DNA from: Filosporella fistucella
Taxonomy: Eukaryota > Ascomycota > Leotiomycetes > Helotiales
Assembly: GCA_030077755.1 (NCBI GenBank)
Contig: JAQJZZ010000010.1
Span: 2,976,001 to 3,040,000, forward strand
Direction of reading: 5' to 3'
Length of the DNA stretch: 64,000 bases
Program-made: the position numbers and the translations under genes
In this document: piece after piece, positions 13,121 through 26,782 of the stretch
Layout of the letters: every line of letters starts with the position of its first letter
Position numbering within the stretch: position 1 is the first letter of the stretch
The notes under the pieces: model-generated
Told to the model about the DNA's origin: nothing
Seen by the model: only the letters and a program-made list of their open reading frames with translations
Database searches by the model: none

Positions 13121-13207
13121 TATATTCTTATCCCCTCTGCATACTGGTAGATCAATCCTTCCCATCTTTACTTGACTATTCCCAGCTAATGCTATCACCT
13201 AGAAACC

Positions 13208-13924
13208 ATGGCATTTAATACTCAAGGTCAAGGTTCCTCCTCGCAACCTTTTCGTCCTCCCCGTTCCCATTACGGTAGTCCTTCACGAATGGATTCACAG
13301 TCCGCAAACTCACAATTTGATATCCTCGATTGGTATCCGCAATTTCAGAGCTGTCACAAATACTTTCTCGATCATGCACAACACAATATGCCGGTACAGG
13401 CTCTAGCAGCATTCATCAATATCAAACTCCCGTTTCAAAAACATCCTCATCCTATCATGTCCTCAAATTCCTCCTCTCCTCGGTCTGCCGGTCCAGAAAT
13501 TCCCCACCTTCGACAACCAAATCCTTTTGCCGCAAACCATAGCGCACACGCTCAAGGGGTTTCTCTTATTCCATATATACGAAGATTAGTAGCTACGGGA
13601 CATGACACACCGGCAATACTACACGGATTCTTTGGGGACGACTGGTTAGGTGGAATAGGATCTCTACATGAAATCGAGAGGAGGAATTATCTATTTGCGG
13701 CAAAGAGTACGAGTTGGATGAAGGTTAAACAGGCATATGATATGGGACCAGATGAAACGATACCATATCTGAGTCCGTTAAAGGAAGCGACAGAGAAGGA
13801 AATACAAAGTGCGGAAAGTACTTGGAGTGAGTGGTTAGCTATGCAAGATTGGATGCTAGGACCACGAGCACCAGAAATAAATCAATCACCGAGAGTGAAA
13901 AGGGAGAGAACAGATGATCGATAG
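13208..13924 (+). CDS. Conserved-looking hypothetical protein (238 aa)
   Basis: Single-exon gene with a strong start context (aaccATGGCA). I do not recognise a named family, but the sequence reads as a genuine folded protein. A Ser/Gln/Pro-rich disordered N-terminus (1-35) is followed by a block starting FDILDWYPQFQSCHKYFLDH (about 37-56) and continuing to INIKLPFQ. Then comes a second disordered Ser/Pro linker, and a C-terminal helical region containing SLIPYIRRLVATGHD, FFGDDWLGG and TWSEWLAMQDWML. The tail is basic (VKRERTDDR). There is no signal peptide or membrane segment. The large upstream gap and repeat-rich leader suggest a tightly regulated gene, possibly a transcriptional or developmental regulator; that is inference only. 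Confidence 0.8.
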   Translation: MAFNTQGQGSSSQPFRPPRSHYGSPSRMDSQSANSQFDILDWYPQFQSCHKYFLDHAQHNMPVQALAAFINIKLPFQKHPHPIMSSNSSSPRSAGPEIPHLRQPNPFAANHSAHAQGVSLIPYIRRLVATGHDTPAILHGFFGDDWLGGIGSLHEIERRNYLFAAKSTSWMKVKQAYDMGPDETIPYLSPLKEATEKEIQSAESTWSEWLAMQDWMLGPRAPEINQSPRVKRERTDDR

Positions 13925-14434
13925 ATATCAGGAATATCAGAGGAGATAATATATCACGGATAATATATCGAGACAGAAAGAGAGATGAGAAACGATTTAT
14001 GATATAGTGGGGGTGTTGGATGGATCGGAATTGGCAGGACAATGCATTGCTGGAGTATCTGGATGTCTCTAGCATGATATTTTGCCACCTACCTATCCGC
14101 AGAACGGATACATGTACGAATCAGATCAATTGAGTAATTGTTATATAGCTGCAGAAATGTGATATAGCTCGTTTATCTATGATCTGGATCTGGATCTGCA
14201 TTCTCGTCGCACGCACCAGTGCACAGGTCGACAGGGCTGAACAGTGAGGCTACAATTCTCGCTTGTACATTCATCGTCTGCAGGAACAATTAACCTTCAA
14301 TTCAGCTCTCAACTTTATTCTATCCTTGTTCACACACCGCCTACCGTTCGATTCGAAGCGCGAGCTTTCTGCCATTCTTCAATAATTATGCTGCTCATGC
14401 CTTGATCTTCTTCATCTGCTTCAATCGCACCACC
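13925..14434. other. Intergenic between the 13208 gene and MED5
   Basis: No coding signal. A short ggatct tandem lies near 14178-14197. The last ~150 bases are pyrimidine-rich and probably form the MED5 promoter and leader. Confidence 0.5.
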
Positions 14435-17400
14435 ATGGCGGCAATCAAAGAATGGCAGACCTTCCTCTCCCACAGCCTTGCTTCCCGCCTTGCCCCAGAA
14501 ACCTTCTCCTCTTACCTACCTCTCATCAGCACCAAGCATCCTCTCTCCTCCTCTCTCATCTGCGACATATTCGTATCCCCTCGCCCGGAAAACACAATCA
14601 GTCCTGATCCGCAGATTACGCGGTATCTACAAGCATTGATCAACGCGGAGCTGGTCAATATCCCAGGTGTATTACGTGCATTATGGCGGGTTTCAAGCTC
14701 GAGGGCCGCGGAAGGAGAGGGGAGGGACGCGGATATACCGAGTGATGGGAAGGGGAAAAGGTGGAAGGACTCGTATGCCGTGGAGGAGATATTGTTCTAC
14801 CGTCTGGCGAAATCTATCTCTTCTGGAAATGCGCCGGCAGATATACAAGAAGGTGTTGAATTGGTTATGATCGGTATCAAATGGATGGAATCTGCGATTT
14901 CGTCTGGAGCTTCCGCAAATGAGATGCTAGCTCTAGAACACGGTCATACAGAGCAGATGAGCGCGCAACACATGGCGTTAGGTACTCTCCTCGTAGCCAT
15001 AGTCGAGAATCCGAATATCGTACTCGCGATCTCGAAAGGCAGAGTGCCGAAACCTGTGCGCAAGGCATTGTCTAAGACATTAGCGGCTTTTATACCATTG
15101 CTCATGCAGACTGGAGCCCAGATTGCGGGCAGGTTGCAGGTATTTGCTATGGAGACTATGGTTGCTATTGAACCAGTTGACAAGAAGGAAGCGGCTGCTG
15201 ATAAGGAGATTGAAGATATTTTGGATGAGGGGTTGGGCCTGGCGGGGGTGGATTCCATGATGGTTCCTGAGATACCGTTGGTTAATTCTCGAGCTGGGTT
15301 GTATGTTTATTTGAACTCGTTGGTGAGTATTTGAGATTCTCTGCCAGTGATATATTAATGTGTTTAGATGGTAGCAAGACCTTTGGTTGACGATACGGCG
15401 ATATTTGCCTATCTTAATAATCGGTATCAGGTAAGTGTTTGCCGCTAGAACTTTACAATTGCTAATGGTACGTACCAGGGAGATATTAGATCTACAATCG
15501 TGGACCTGATATTGGCTGCATTTGACGTCTTAGCAAATGCCACATTTCGGAGTGAGAAGCCACAAACTGTCTATATTATTAGGTCATTTTTGATCAACAA
15601 AATACCGCTCCTACTGGCCACTCTTGCAGCATCATTATTCCCACCACTTACATCTGAGTACTGTGTCACAGAAGCCTTAAGCCAAGTCGACACCACCGCA
15701 TTCCCAACACTTTCAAGCATGTTTGATGAGTCGAGTGCCAATAATATGTTCTCCGACTCAGTGAGGCAGGATTTCTGCTTTGCATGCTGTTTACATGGTT
15801 TAATCGCAGAAACCAGTATTGAGGAGTTACTGGGTGATATTCCAATGCAAAGTTTACCTGCTGGTGGGCGATATGTAAAAGATGATTTGGTTCAGCAGTA
15901 TCTTTCTGACCCGGCTAGAGCTGAGGGAATGATTGATGAACTGGAGCATATGGATGGCAATGTTGGCGCTATGAGCCAGGCTATCACGGAGGTAATTTAA
16001 TGGCTTGACTTTCTTTTTATAAGTGCTAATGCGTAACAGGTCATTGGTCAACTCGCCAGTAATAAAGAGACAATGTCTCTCAAGACTCTCTGCAGTTTAC
16101 TAGTCAGGAAACCATCTTCTCTCGATGTGATGCTTCTTTTCGACAAGCCGATTACAATATTACAACCTGTCTGCGATCTTCTGGACAACTGGAGATATGA
16201 TGACGATCAAGGAGAATATCAACCAGTTTATGAGGAATTCGGTTCAATCTTACTACTTGTTCTGTCATTCACACACCGATTTGGTCTTTCTATCGTTGAT
16301 CTTGGTGTTCGATCATCAGATTCATTCGTTGCAAAGCTATTAAGTCAAGGACATCTTAGTCGTGCTTTGGATGATTTGACAGAGCAAGAGCAGAGCCATC
16401 TTGATGGGTGGATTAGAGGACTTTTTGACAATGAAAGTGGTGGTCTTGGGGATGAGTTGATGTCATCTTGTCCGCCTCAAGACTTCTACTTGCTGGTTCC
16501 TACATTATTCCATCATATTGTTCTGGCCTGTTCGACGAAGCATTTGTCTGAAGAGGGACTAAAGGGAGGATTGGAGTATCTGGTTGATACTTTCCTTCTA
16601 CCATCTTTGATACCAGGGATTACTTGGCTTGCCTCACATCTCTGGGAATCTCGTGGAGATGCGAATTCTGTGTTACAAATTTTATCTGCTCTCATCACCA
16701 ATCCAGCATCGATATCGAACAACACCGAAGCATCACAAATGTTAAACGCTATCATGAATATTATCGCTAAAAATCTGGAACATAGTCTTCGGTGGTTACA
16801 ACACGCTGAGCCATCCCGCACGAATATCGAGCCATTGTCGAAGGCTCTAAAGAACAACTTGAATTGGGAAAGAAGAGGAGCTACCGATCATACTGAACTT
16901 GAATCTTGGACTGCGACACCAGGCGGTGGTCTTGCAATGGCGATCAAGCAAACATACACTAATCTCGTTCAATGGGGCTTGAATCCAGCTATTAATCCTA
17001 ATCCCTCAAACTACACGCATCGCCAAATCCTGGTCGGAAACAAGATGTTGACCGCAAAACGAGTATTGTTAGCACTTATCGAAGAACTCAAAACACAAAC
17101 AGAAGCTGGAAACGCGAGTGTAGCCCTTGATGTGGCTTCGGCAATAATCTGTGCCCCAGACGCCGCCAGCTGGGATTCCGGAGACTCAATGCACGTCCTA
17201 GGCAACACCTCTCTCCCACCTCTCCAGCGCCGTCTCACTCTCCGCGAAGCCTTGAAAAACGAAGTCGAAAACGCCCCTAAACTCCAGAAAACCGATGCCT
17301 TCGCCGCCGAAAATATAGTCCGTCTATATCGTAAGGTAGAAGCTATGCTCGTTGTGCCTCAACAACAGGTTTTGATTGGACACGATGCGCTAGATGGTCT

Positions 17401-17569
17401 TGAAGCGGGCCTTGATGCCTCGGCATTAGATGCTCCTATGTTGGGTATAGACGGGTTAGATGGAATGAACGATCCACATGCGGATTTGATGCAGAATCTT
17501 ATGGGTGGGAGGGATACGGATTTATTGGGCTTTGGGAATGGGGATATGGGGGATGGGATGGGATTTTAG
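14435..17569 (+). CDS. MED5: Mediator of RNA polymerase II transcription subunit 5 (Nut1)
   Basis: Mediator tail subunit that helps link activators to RNA polymerase II in the nucleus. Exons 14435-15322, 15368-15430, 15479-15991 and 16040-17569 give 997 aa, the usual size for ascomycete Med5, with every intron in phase 0. The start ATG (ccaccATGGCG) is chosen over an in-frame TTG at 14402. Family likeness comes from the N-terminal pattern (IKEWQTFLSHSLASRLAPE, then a helix-rich repeat region), the tiny second exon ending in LNNRYQ, and the blocks MVARPLVDD and WRYDDDQGEYQPVYEEFGS. The C-terminus is rich in Gly, Asp and Met. There are no catalytic motifs, as expected for a scaffold subunit. 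A G-rich repeat follows the stop immediately. Assignment relies on remembered family sequence. Confidence 0.85.
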
Positions 17570-17632
17570 GTGGATGGTGGATGGTGGATGGTGGGAGGAG
17601 GGAGGAGGGAGGAGGGACGAAAGGAGGACTTT
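17570..17632 (+). repeat. G-rich minisatellite with a G-quadruplex-capable core
   Basis: Directly after the MED5 stop, units of GGATGGT give way to units of GGGAGGA. Four GGG runs separated by AGGA occupy 17593-17616, a canonical four-run G-quadruplex pattern on the sense strand, so it would lie in the MED5 3' untranslated region. Folding is inferred. Confidence 0.75.
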
Positions 17633-17725
17633 TATATTGGGCAGCGGGTGGTAGGATGATTGAGGCAGGTTTGGCGTTTAGGTGTTTGTGATGGTTTGGG
17701 GTAGGGAGGCTAATCTGGGAGTGAT

Positions 17726-17960
17726 ATGACATATCGCTGCTTTGGAAATAAACTGCCATGTTCAATGCTACAACTGCCAGAAGCTATGCCACTGGCAGCC
17801 AAATACCGGAACACTCAGGTCTGTGCCAAGCGTGCCAACATTGGCCACCACCACAGTATATGTCGCGCAGCCGCAATACAATGTGCACTCTGTCGTAGAC
17901 TTCATCCGTCCTTCAATCGAAGCTGTCCGAAGCGACAACCTTCTCGATAAACAGCCATGG
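17726..17960 (+). pseudogene. Decayed retrotransposon Gag relic with CCHC zinc knuckles
   Basis: Two overlapping reading frames together trace tandem zinc knuckles. Frame 17742 gives CYNCQKLCHWQPNT, a C-x2-C-x4-H-x4-C knuckle whose last Cys is replaced by Thr. In frame 17726 the next knuckle, CAKRANIGHHHSIC, has lost its second Cys to Arg. It is followed by CALC...H...C ending in SCPKR. This order of knuckles is typical of ORF1 of fungal LINE elements (Tad/I-like). The one-frame shift, lost ligands and absence of a neighbouring reverse transcriptase show that it is a short dead fragment. Alternative: a decayed cellular zinc-knuckle gene. Confidence 0.55.
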
Positions 17961-19306
17961 GAACTGTTGAAGGCATTCAACGATTGCCCTTCCTTGCCTA
18001 GACAAATCATTATTTAGTTTTAGACCGGCAGTGGGTGATTCTGAACTATTTCTCTTGTGGGCATCCGTCGCTTTCTGACCCGACATGCTACCAGGCAACC
18101 CCGCTTCACATATACAGAGTTCAAATATAGACCCAGAATATCTCAAGGAGCCCACTGCATCTTTGAACGCGAAGCCGTCGCCACCGTGCGTTCTTTTGCA
18201 TCCAGCACCTCGTCAGGAAGTGTTATGCTTTCTTTTGCATATCTTGTGGTCTTAGAGAGAGAGTATATATCAGAGCCATAACCGGCATCTATCTTGCATT
18301 GGTAGCTCCTATTTCAAGTTTTTTGCAATTTAAAATTTCTTAACTGCTCCCATATGCCCTGTGAGTTTGTTAGCATGCAGAAACTAACGGAACATATTAT
18401 TGCTTTGATCTTGACTACTCCAAACCTGATTGCTGGTCGTGCCACTATATGGAGGCGTGCTGTACTTGTACATACGCCCAAGCTGGAAATATATCTTGCC
18501 CTCTCCTTTTTTGGGCTCGGCAGTTCAAAAGTTTTGTTTCTATCTCCCATTGTTTGCCATAGAACTTGTCGAAGAAGGGAGGGGGGAACTACCTCGATTC
18601 ATTATCCGTCCCAGCGAGTCCTTTCAGAACTTTGGCGGGTATTCCTTTTCTCGTTTTCGGAAAGAAACTTTCTGTAAGTGGTCGTCAGTGGTCGGAACTT
18701 CGGGGATGATTTTCTAGTCGCAATCAAGTATACATAAATCAAGGGTGAGTCACGGTATATGTTTACAGGTGAAGTGATATGTTGATAAGATATATTCTTG
18801 TATCTGCAGGGAAAGGACTTTGAGACCATAAGTGTACATAAATCTCGCGATAGGGTGCGTCTCTTCATACGGGTACGGATGTTCATCCATGATAGAATGG
18901 AAGTGGAGAAAAGATCCCGGCTAAGGAAATGAATTTCGCATACTCTGAATCAAAGGCTATTCCCAGAAGAGCTTTGACCATAATATGACTGAGCCTGTAT
19001 ACTGTATTCATCCCATTTGATGAATGGTAAGGAATGGTGGTTGTTCATGAGCCTTGAGCTTGTTTGTTTGTTTGTTGTTTGTTGTTTTGTAAGGTAAGAT
19101 TTGGCAGCAAAAGCAAAACGCGAGAACCTATCCTAAAACCTATCCGCGCAGCGGAGCAGGTATAAGTAAAGAACGATAACCTGGACCCTAGAAAGAATAC
19201 CCAAAATGAATAGGACAACGGATCAAGATATCCCTATTCTTGAAAAGAAAGAAAGAAAGCACCCCGAGCCGTGAGAGTAACTTAAATAAGTCACGAGATC
19301 AGAAAC
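17961..19306. other. Intergenic
   Basis: Frames at 18057-18281, 18354-18677, 18430-18717 (+) and 18602-18886 (-) overlap one another and show no domain. Part of this DNA may be further relic of the element at 17726. A TTTG/TTG run (about 19063-19091) and a gaaa run (about 19246-19258) are simple repeats. The first bases may belong to the 3' end of the convergent SulP transcript. Confidence 0.45.
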
Positions 19307-21393
19307 CTAATGTCCACCCTTCTCAACCTCCACAGCACCAAACCTCTTCTCATCATCCATCTCCTCCTCACTACATCTCGGTTCCCTTTGAACCGCCTCC
19401 CTCACTCCCTCCCATATCCCATCTTGCTCGAATCCCCAGCCAGCCCTCTCAAATCTACCCACAAGATCCTCTCTTAGACCCACAAAGCGTATCTCGATTC
19501 CTCTGCCAGCCCAGGTGCGAAGCTCGGCGCGCATATCTTTAAAGGCTTGGATACCGGTTGCATCTATGTAGATTACACCCGAGAGATCTAGGACCACGAC
19601 GCGTAGGCGCGGGAGATAGGATGATTCTTCTGTGGTTATTCCTGCGCGCGAGCGGAGTAGAGCGATATGTTGGGCTGAGAGCTCGTTCCAGAGACGATTG
19701 GGGTTTTTATTTTGGTTTGTGAAGGCGGAGGGGGTGCCGTTGTGGAAGGTTTGGATGCTATCTAGGATAGAATTCTTTGTCCGGCTGGCATTGATGAAGA
19801 TGATGGGGTAGGAGATTCGAACCAGTGATGTGCCAGTTGGGATATGGTCTTCTGGGTCGGAAACGGAGGTTCGAGCTGGGTAGGAGGGGGAGAAGGGATA
19901 CAGATGTGGGAAACGTTTGGAGGATATTCCTTCGGCCTTTGTAAAGACGGCGGAGAGAACCATGCAGACTACCATGAATGCTGTTGCGGACTCGATACCC
20001 ATTTCTGCGGAAACGAAGAGGGTAACCCAGAATGCGATCATAGATGCGCAGAAATCGGCGAAGGAAATCTTCCAGAAACCGATGAATGTGCTGATTGGCA
20101 CGACGATAGACCATACTGCTACGATGATTACGGCTGAGAGGGTGGCTTTGGGGATCCAGAAGAGTGCACCGGTTAGGAAATAGACGGATAGAACTACGGC
20201 ACCGGTGGTGAAGATGCCTCCGAGAGGGGACTTGACACCGGATTCGGAATTGACAGCTGTTCTGCTTGCGGCACCACCGACGGCCATACCGCCTGCGAAC
20301 GAGTTCATCATGTTGGCTACGCCGAGGAAAGTAAGTTCTTGGGATTGATCGATGGTGTATCCGTTCTTGCGACCGAAGGATTTGGCGATAGCGATGTGTT
20401 CCAGAGCCGCTGCGAGGAAGACTGAGAGGGAAGATGAGAAGACCTTTCCTACCAGCGTCAAGTCTGGTGCTTTTGGAGCCACGAGACCGGCTGGGATGGC
20501 GCCTGTGAGGTCGAAGAGAGGTTTCTTCAGATCTTTGTTCAGGAAATAACTTATGATCGTGAACAGAAGAATCACGACTGCGTTTCTGCCGATAGAGAGA
20601 ACCCAGATGAACTTATTCTTCTTCCCGTATTTTCCGCCTAGGTATTGCATTATCACGAGAAGAATGATGCCTGAGATACCGATAGCGAAAGTGATCGGCT
20701 TCGTGGTAGGGAGTTTTTGGATGATGTCGTGAATTTGGTTCTTCACGCCGCTCCCGATACCAGTCTCGCCAAAGATGGCAGGAACTTGGCCAGCAATGAT
20801 CGTGAAGGCAGCTGCTGAGATGAAGCCAGTCAGGACGGGGAGAGAGACAAATTCAAGGAGGAACCCGAGTTTGAGAAGACCCATTATCAGGCAGTAGATG
20901 CCGACTGAGAATGCAACTGCTACAGCGATGGCGGCTGGTTTGTAACCCTCTTTGGCGGTTTCTTTGATAATCTGTGCAGTCAGGAGACCAATGATGGAAG
21001 TTGGGCCTGTGTTGACGTCTATTCTGAAGTCAGATATTGATGACTAGGGAGGAAGAGAGGTTACATACCTTTAGAAGTTCCCATAATGACATAGATAGCA
21101 GAAGGCAGCCAACTAGCCAGTAAACCACCTTGAAGCGGGATACCAGCGATTTTTGCATATGCTAATGCTTGTGGCACGAGAATAACACCCACTGTGAGAC
21201 CGGCAATCATATCGTTGATGATCCATTTTGGCGAGTATTTTGGCAGCCATGAAGTAATTGGGACTTTTTGGAGGAGATAGCGACCTGTCGCTGAAGGGAG
21301 AGCTCTCGCACCTGATCGGAGGTGATGGCCTGCTCGTTGAAAATTCTGGTCAACCTTCAGGCCCTCCTTGAAGGAGGAAGGACTGAATTTCAT
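19307..21393 (-). CDS. SulP-family anion (sulfate) transporter with STAS domain
   Basis: Plasma-membrane or organellar anion transporter, probably sulfate. Exons on the minus strand are 21393-21069 and 21018-19307, giving 678 aa. The 50-base intron restores the family block GTSKDVNTGPTSI exactly at the junction. The start MKFSPSSFKEG is chosen because the upstream in-frame extension is a low-quality hydrophobic leader. The signature region WLPKYSPKWIINDMIAGLTV followed by ILVPQALAYAKIAG is typical of SulP segments 1 and 2, and about ten hydrophobic segments follow. The last ~190 residues form a STAS domain with the conserved VVLDLSGVIYIDATGIQAF strand-loop-helix. The protein is shorter than yeast Sul1/Sul2 (about 850 aa). 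Substrate is not fixed by sequence; sulfate, bicarbonate or other oxyanions are possible. Confidence 0.88.
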
Positions 21394-23521
21394 GTTGCTG
21401 AAGAATGACCAAACCAGGATCGATAGACAATGAATGGATTTGCACAGCAAAAGAAAGAATAAGAAGGTAATGAGGGCAAGAAATGGTTGGTAGCTGTGAC
21501 TGATCAAAAAAGGAAGCGACTACTGGATGTGCCTTTAATATGATGTGTATTCATGACTTGACATTCTAGAGTCCACTTGAACCTATTCCATCATTGTTAC
21601 AACCATCTGTGCGTAGCCCCGTCCGGTCAATAGCTGCCGGTGTCATGACACCAAAATAGATGATACTGATTTGAGATCTTACAATCTGAACTCCTCATAT
21701 TGCCCGAAAGACTCCATGACACGTGCGAGTCGGACCGGAATGTATCTAGTGGTGGTAAATCATCAGAAGATCTGGGGAAGTTGAAGCTTCTAGTCTTGTC
21801 CCGGATCTACTGTTTCAGCATCAATCTTTGTTGGCTTCCATGTCAAGGTTATCCTGACATGTCTCGCTGTAATTGGATACACTATTGTGATTGTGGTCAT
21901 TTGCTGAAACTTGACATCTCTGATAGGAAGGTTGACTTTGTGCATGCTGCAATAGTCGATATTTTAAGTCATTGCGAACTCTCCGAGAGAAATCCGTAGA
22001 TAGTCCTTCGATCTGACGTGTAGCGAGGGCTGGGGTTGCATTTTGTTATAATATGACGATAAGAGATGGGTATAGAGCTGCGCCACGATTGAAAGAGGAA
22101 GAAAAGGGACATTTATGACAGAGTGGACGTTGGCAATTACCCACACCAGTCCAACAGCCACATAGTCAAGTCTGTTTTGACCATGGCCACTACTCTGGTT
22201 GAAATTATTTTGACTCATTCCAGCCCTCTCGACCATATTAAGAAGTGCAATAAAGACGATCGAGACAAGTTCCTCAATCAATCTAAAATTGGGGTCGGGA
22301 GAGGAGACTCCCGTTAAGTCAAACCTGGGGATATATCAGAGTTTATTTGTGCACTGACCTTCCCATCGAATCTTCTTGACCAACCACGCAAATAACCCAG
22401 AACAATCTGCCGGTATATAACGTTTCAAGAATGATCCGCAAGACTAGGGGTGACCCCGCACCAATATTAATCATCCTCACATCTTTGCGAGAAACCAGAT
22501 AAGATAAAAATTGATGTGACAGATCCCAGTTCAGCTGACGGTGGATCGACTCTCCACTTGGCCTTAGGAGGCTTGTTTTGATATCTAAGTTTCGGAGCTT
22601 TTGCCTCTACGACGGGAAGACTTAAACAGACGGCCGAAGAGGCGATGAGGCTCAGTCCACAGGGCGATTGAATGCTTCTAGAATGTTTCAATGGGCTTTG
22701 AGAAGGGCCGAATTCGAAATTTGACGTGCTTCCCAATCGTGTGAATGTTCAAAAATGGATTTTGAGCGAGCAACGAAAACCCCCAAGCTCCGTGGAAAAG
22801 GAAGAGAATGTGGCCATGACAAGACTAGACTGTAGGAAATTCGACTTGCACGTCATGATCATGACTTTCTGTCTCTTCCCATATTTGAAGCTCTTTTGAC
22901 ACGAGTAGTGGTCAATGACACGTAATTATCTGAGTATCGCACGTTATTTCAGCCCAAGGTGAATTGTGGACCTAAGTCATGCGGCGACAGAGGCGAAAGG
23001 GGGGAGAGTGGCTCGACAGACGTGTGCTGGAATACAATATTGAGAAAAAGTAAATCGACAAGGCAAATGTTGAATCGAAACGAGTCAGAAACCTGGTGAA
23101 GGAAGGGAAAAGGGGAGAGAAGTCAGTGTGGTGTTGTCAAGTCTATTTTAAGCTAGGTCGTAGCGAGTTGTCACTATTGGTGGGTACCGTTTTATGAAAC
23201 TTTGGGGAAACAACACAGATAATATAGGCAGGAGTTCACATCTTAATACTTGTGATAATTTCAGCAAAGTCCTCACTTCACGATTCGTGATTATTTCCAC
23301 ATTGTACTGAACGCTTCGAATGCTTTATGTGCTCAAGAAACCTCATTCATATGGCCCCTTTTCTGGCTAACATAAAGCCTTCATGGCCCGGTTTATCTCC
23401 GGCCGAGGTGTTATAACCGCCCCTAGATACTTTGCGGGGTCTCCACGTCGAAGACATCACAACATCAAAATGCATTTATTTCGTATTACCAATTCAGTGC
23501 TCTCTGTTGGCTGTGTGAAGG
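21394..23521. other. Divergent intergenic region between SulP and the SDHA paralogue
   Basis: About 2.1 kb with only short overlapping frames (for example 21700-21999 + and 22467-22736 -) that lack domains. It must carry both promoters. No repeats or RNA genes recognised. Confidence 0.5.
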
Positions 23522-25658
<2,137 letters not shown>

Positions 25659-25958
25659 AAGAACGAGTTGATGACCTACCAACAGCAGTTGATTCGATTC
25701 AGTGATTTCAATTATGCTCGGTGTAATTTCATAATCGAGCTTAAACTGTTTCTCACCCGTAAAAATCCCTCAATTCTAGAATGCAATTTCGTCAGTCCCT
25801 GCCCGTCGCTAGCAATGCCATCTTCGTGGCATTCCTCAGGATATTTGCAACCAAACTTCGCCACTGATTTAAAGTTAACCACAGAGTATATAATAGACGA
25901 TGATCATCACCAAATTGGACATTCTGGGACAAGACCATCACCTTTCAAGACTAGAATC

Positions 25959-26782
25959 ATGGTCTCTTTTCAACTCATTGCCATCTTGCTCGCAGCTCAG
26001 CTCGTTTACGCTCAAACAATTGTGGAATTTGTTACTCTGAATGCCACTTATACAGCTAGTCCTACTGTGACTGTTGTCAGCACTGTTACCTCTACCATCA
26101 CCGATACAATCACTCTATCGCCTGTAATTCACATAATTACCGAAGGTGGACTGCATACTCGGACAGTCTACCCGTAAGCAGCGAATATGTACTCCACCTT
26201 GCTTCCTGAAACTAAACATCTCTTAGGAATACTACCACAATCGCAGTTGCCCATAATGTAACTCGCAGCTGGACACGTTATACCTGGGTCATGAGAACAA
26301 CAACATTCAGAACAGGACCTACTCCTTGCACCTTGCCGCTAAAAACAACCACTACCAAACCCACTAGCACTTCTACATCAAGCTCATATAGCCCTAAATC
26401 GACAACATCTGCTCCACCAGTATCCAAGTTGATCAAGAAATGGAGACATAAAGCAAAGAGAGTTGCTACCACCCTCACCTGTACAGTTTATGCAACCATA
26501 ATCGTCACACAAACTACATCTACCAAGACTCTAACCCTTCGAACCACTAGTGATATCGCCGTCACCAAATCTGTGTATGTATTCTCCTCTCCCATATCTT
26601 TTCCTCTTCCCTACAATACCACGAATGATAACTATTCATAAACCAGCGCACCACGTCCTGCCACTAGAACGGTATTTGTCCGTGTCGATCCACCGACTGT
26701 CACAGGAGAAGTTCAGACTGCTACATTCCATGCGTGGAGTTTCACTACTTTCACTTCTACTATCACTGATTCAGAAAGTTGA
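25959..26782 (+). CDS. Secreted Thr-rich hypothetical protein (232 aa)
   Basis: Exons 25959-26173, 26227-26574 and 26647-26782 close to 232 aa. The N-terminus MVSFQLIAILLAAQLVYA is a clear signal peptide with a likely cut before QTIVEF. The mature protein is very rich in Thr, Val and Ser with many TxT patterns (TVTVVSTVTSTITDTITL, then later TVYATIIVTQTTSTKTLT), so it should be heavily O-glycosylated. A short basic block (KLIKKWRHKAKR) sits in the middle. There is no GPI-type hydrophobic tail. It is probably a cell-wall or extracellular matrix protein. I do not recognise a domain. The last exon depends on one acceptor at 26646 and is the least certain part. Confidence 0.65.

Larger units (their letters stand above)
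12301..13207 (+). promoter_or_regulatory. Pyrimidine-rich probable promoter/5' leader of the 13208 gene
   Basis: From about 12.45 kb the plus strand turns C/T-rich (runs of cctcc and ccatcc), a texture common in promoters and long leaders of filamentous ascomycete regulatory genes. It contains a CATCCA/CCACAT repeat (about 12774-12816) and a GTGCTT repeat (about 13082-13120). Short frames at 12349-12549, 12609-12818 and 12921-13175 could be upstream ORFs if the leader is transcribed. Extent and transcription are inferred. Confidence 0.4.

Noticed and set aside
19758..20183. Open frames on both strands within the transporter exon
   Set aside because: Shadows of the SulP coding region, which has clear family motifs in its own frame.
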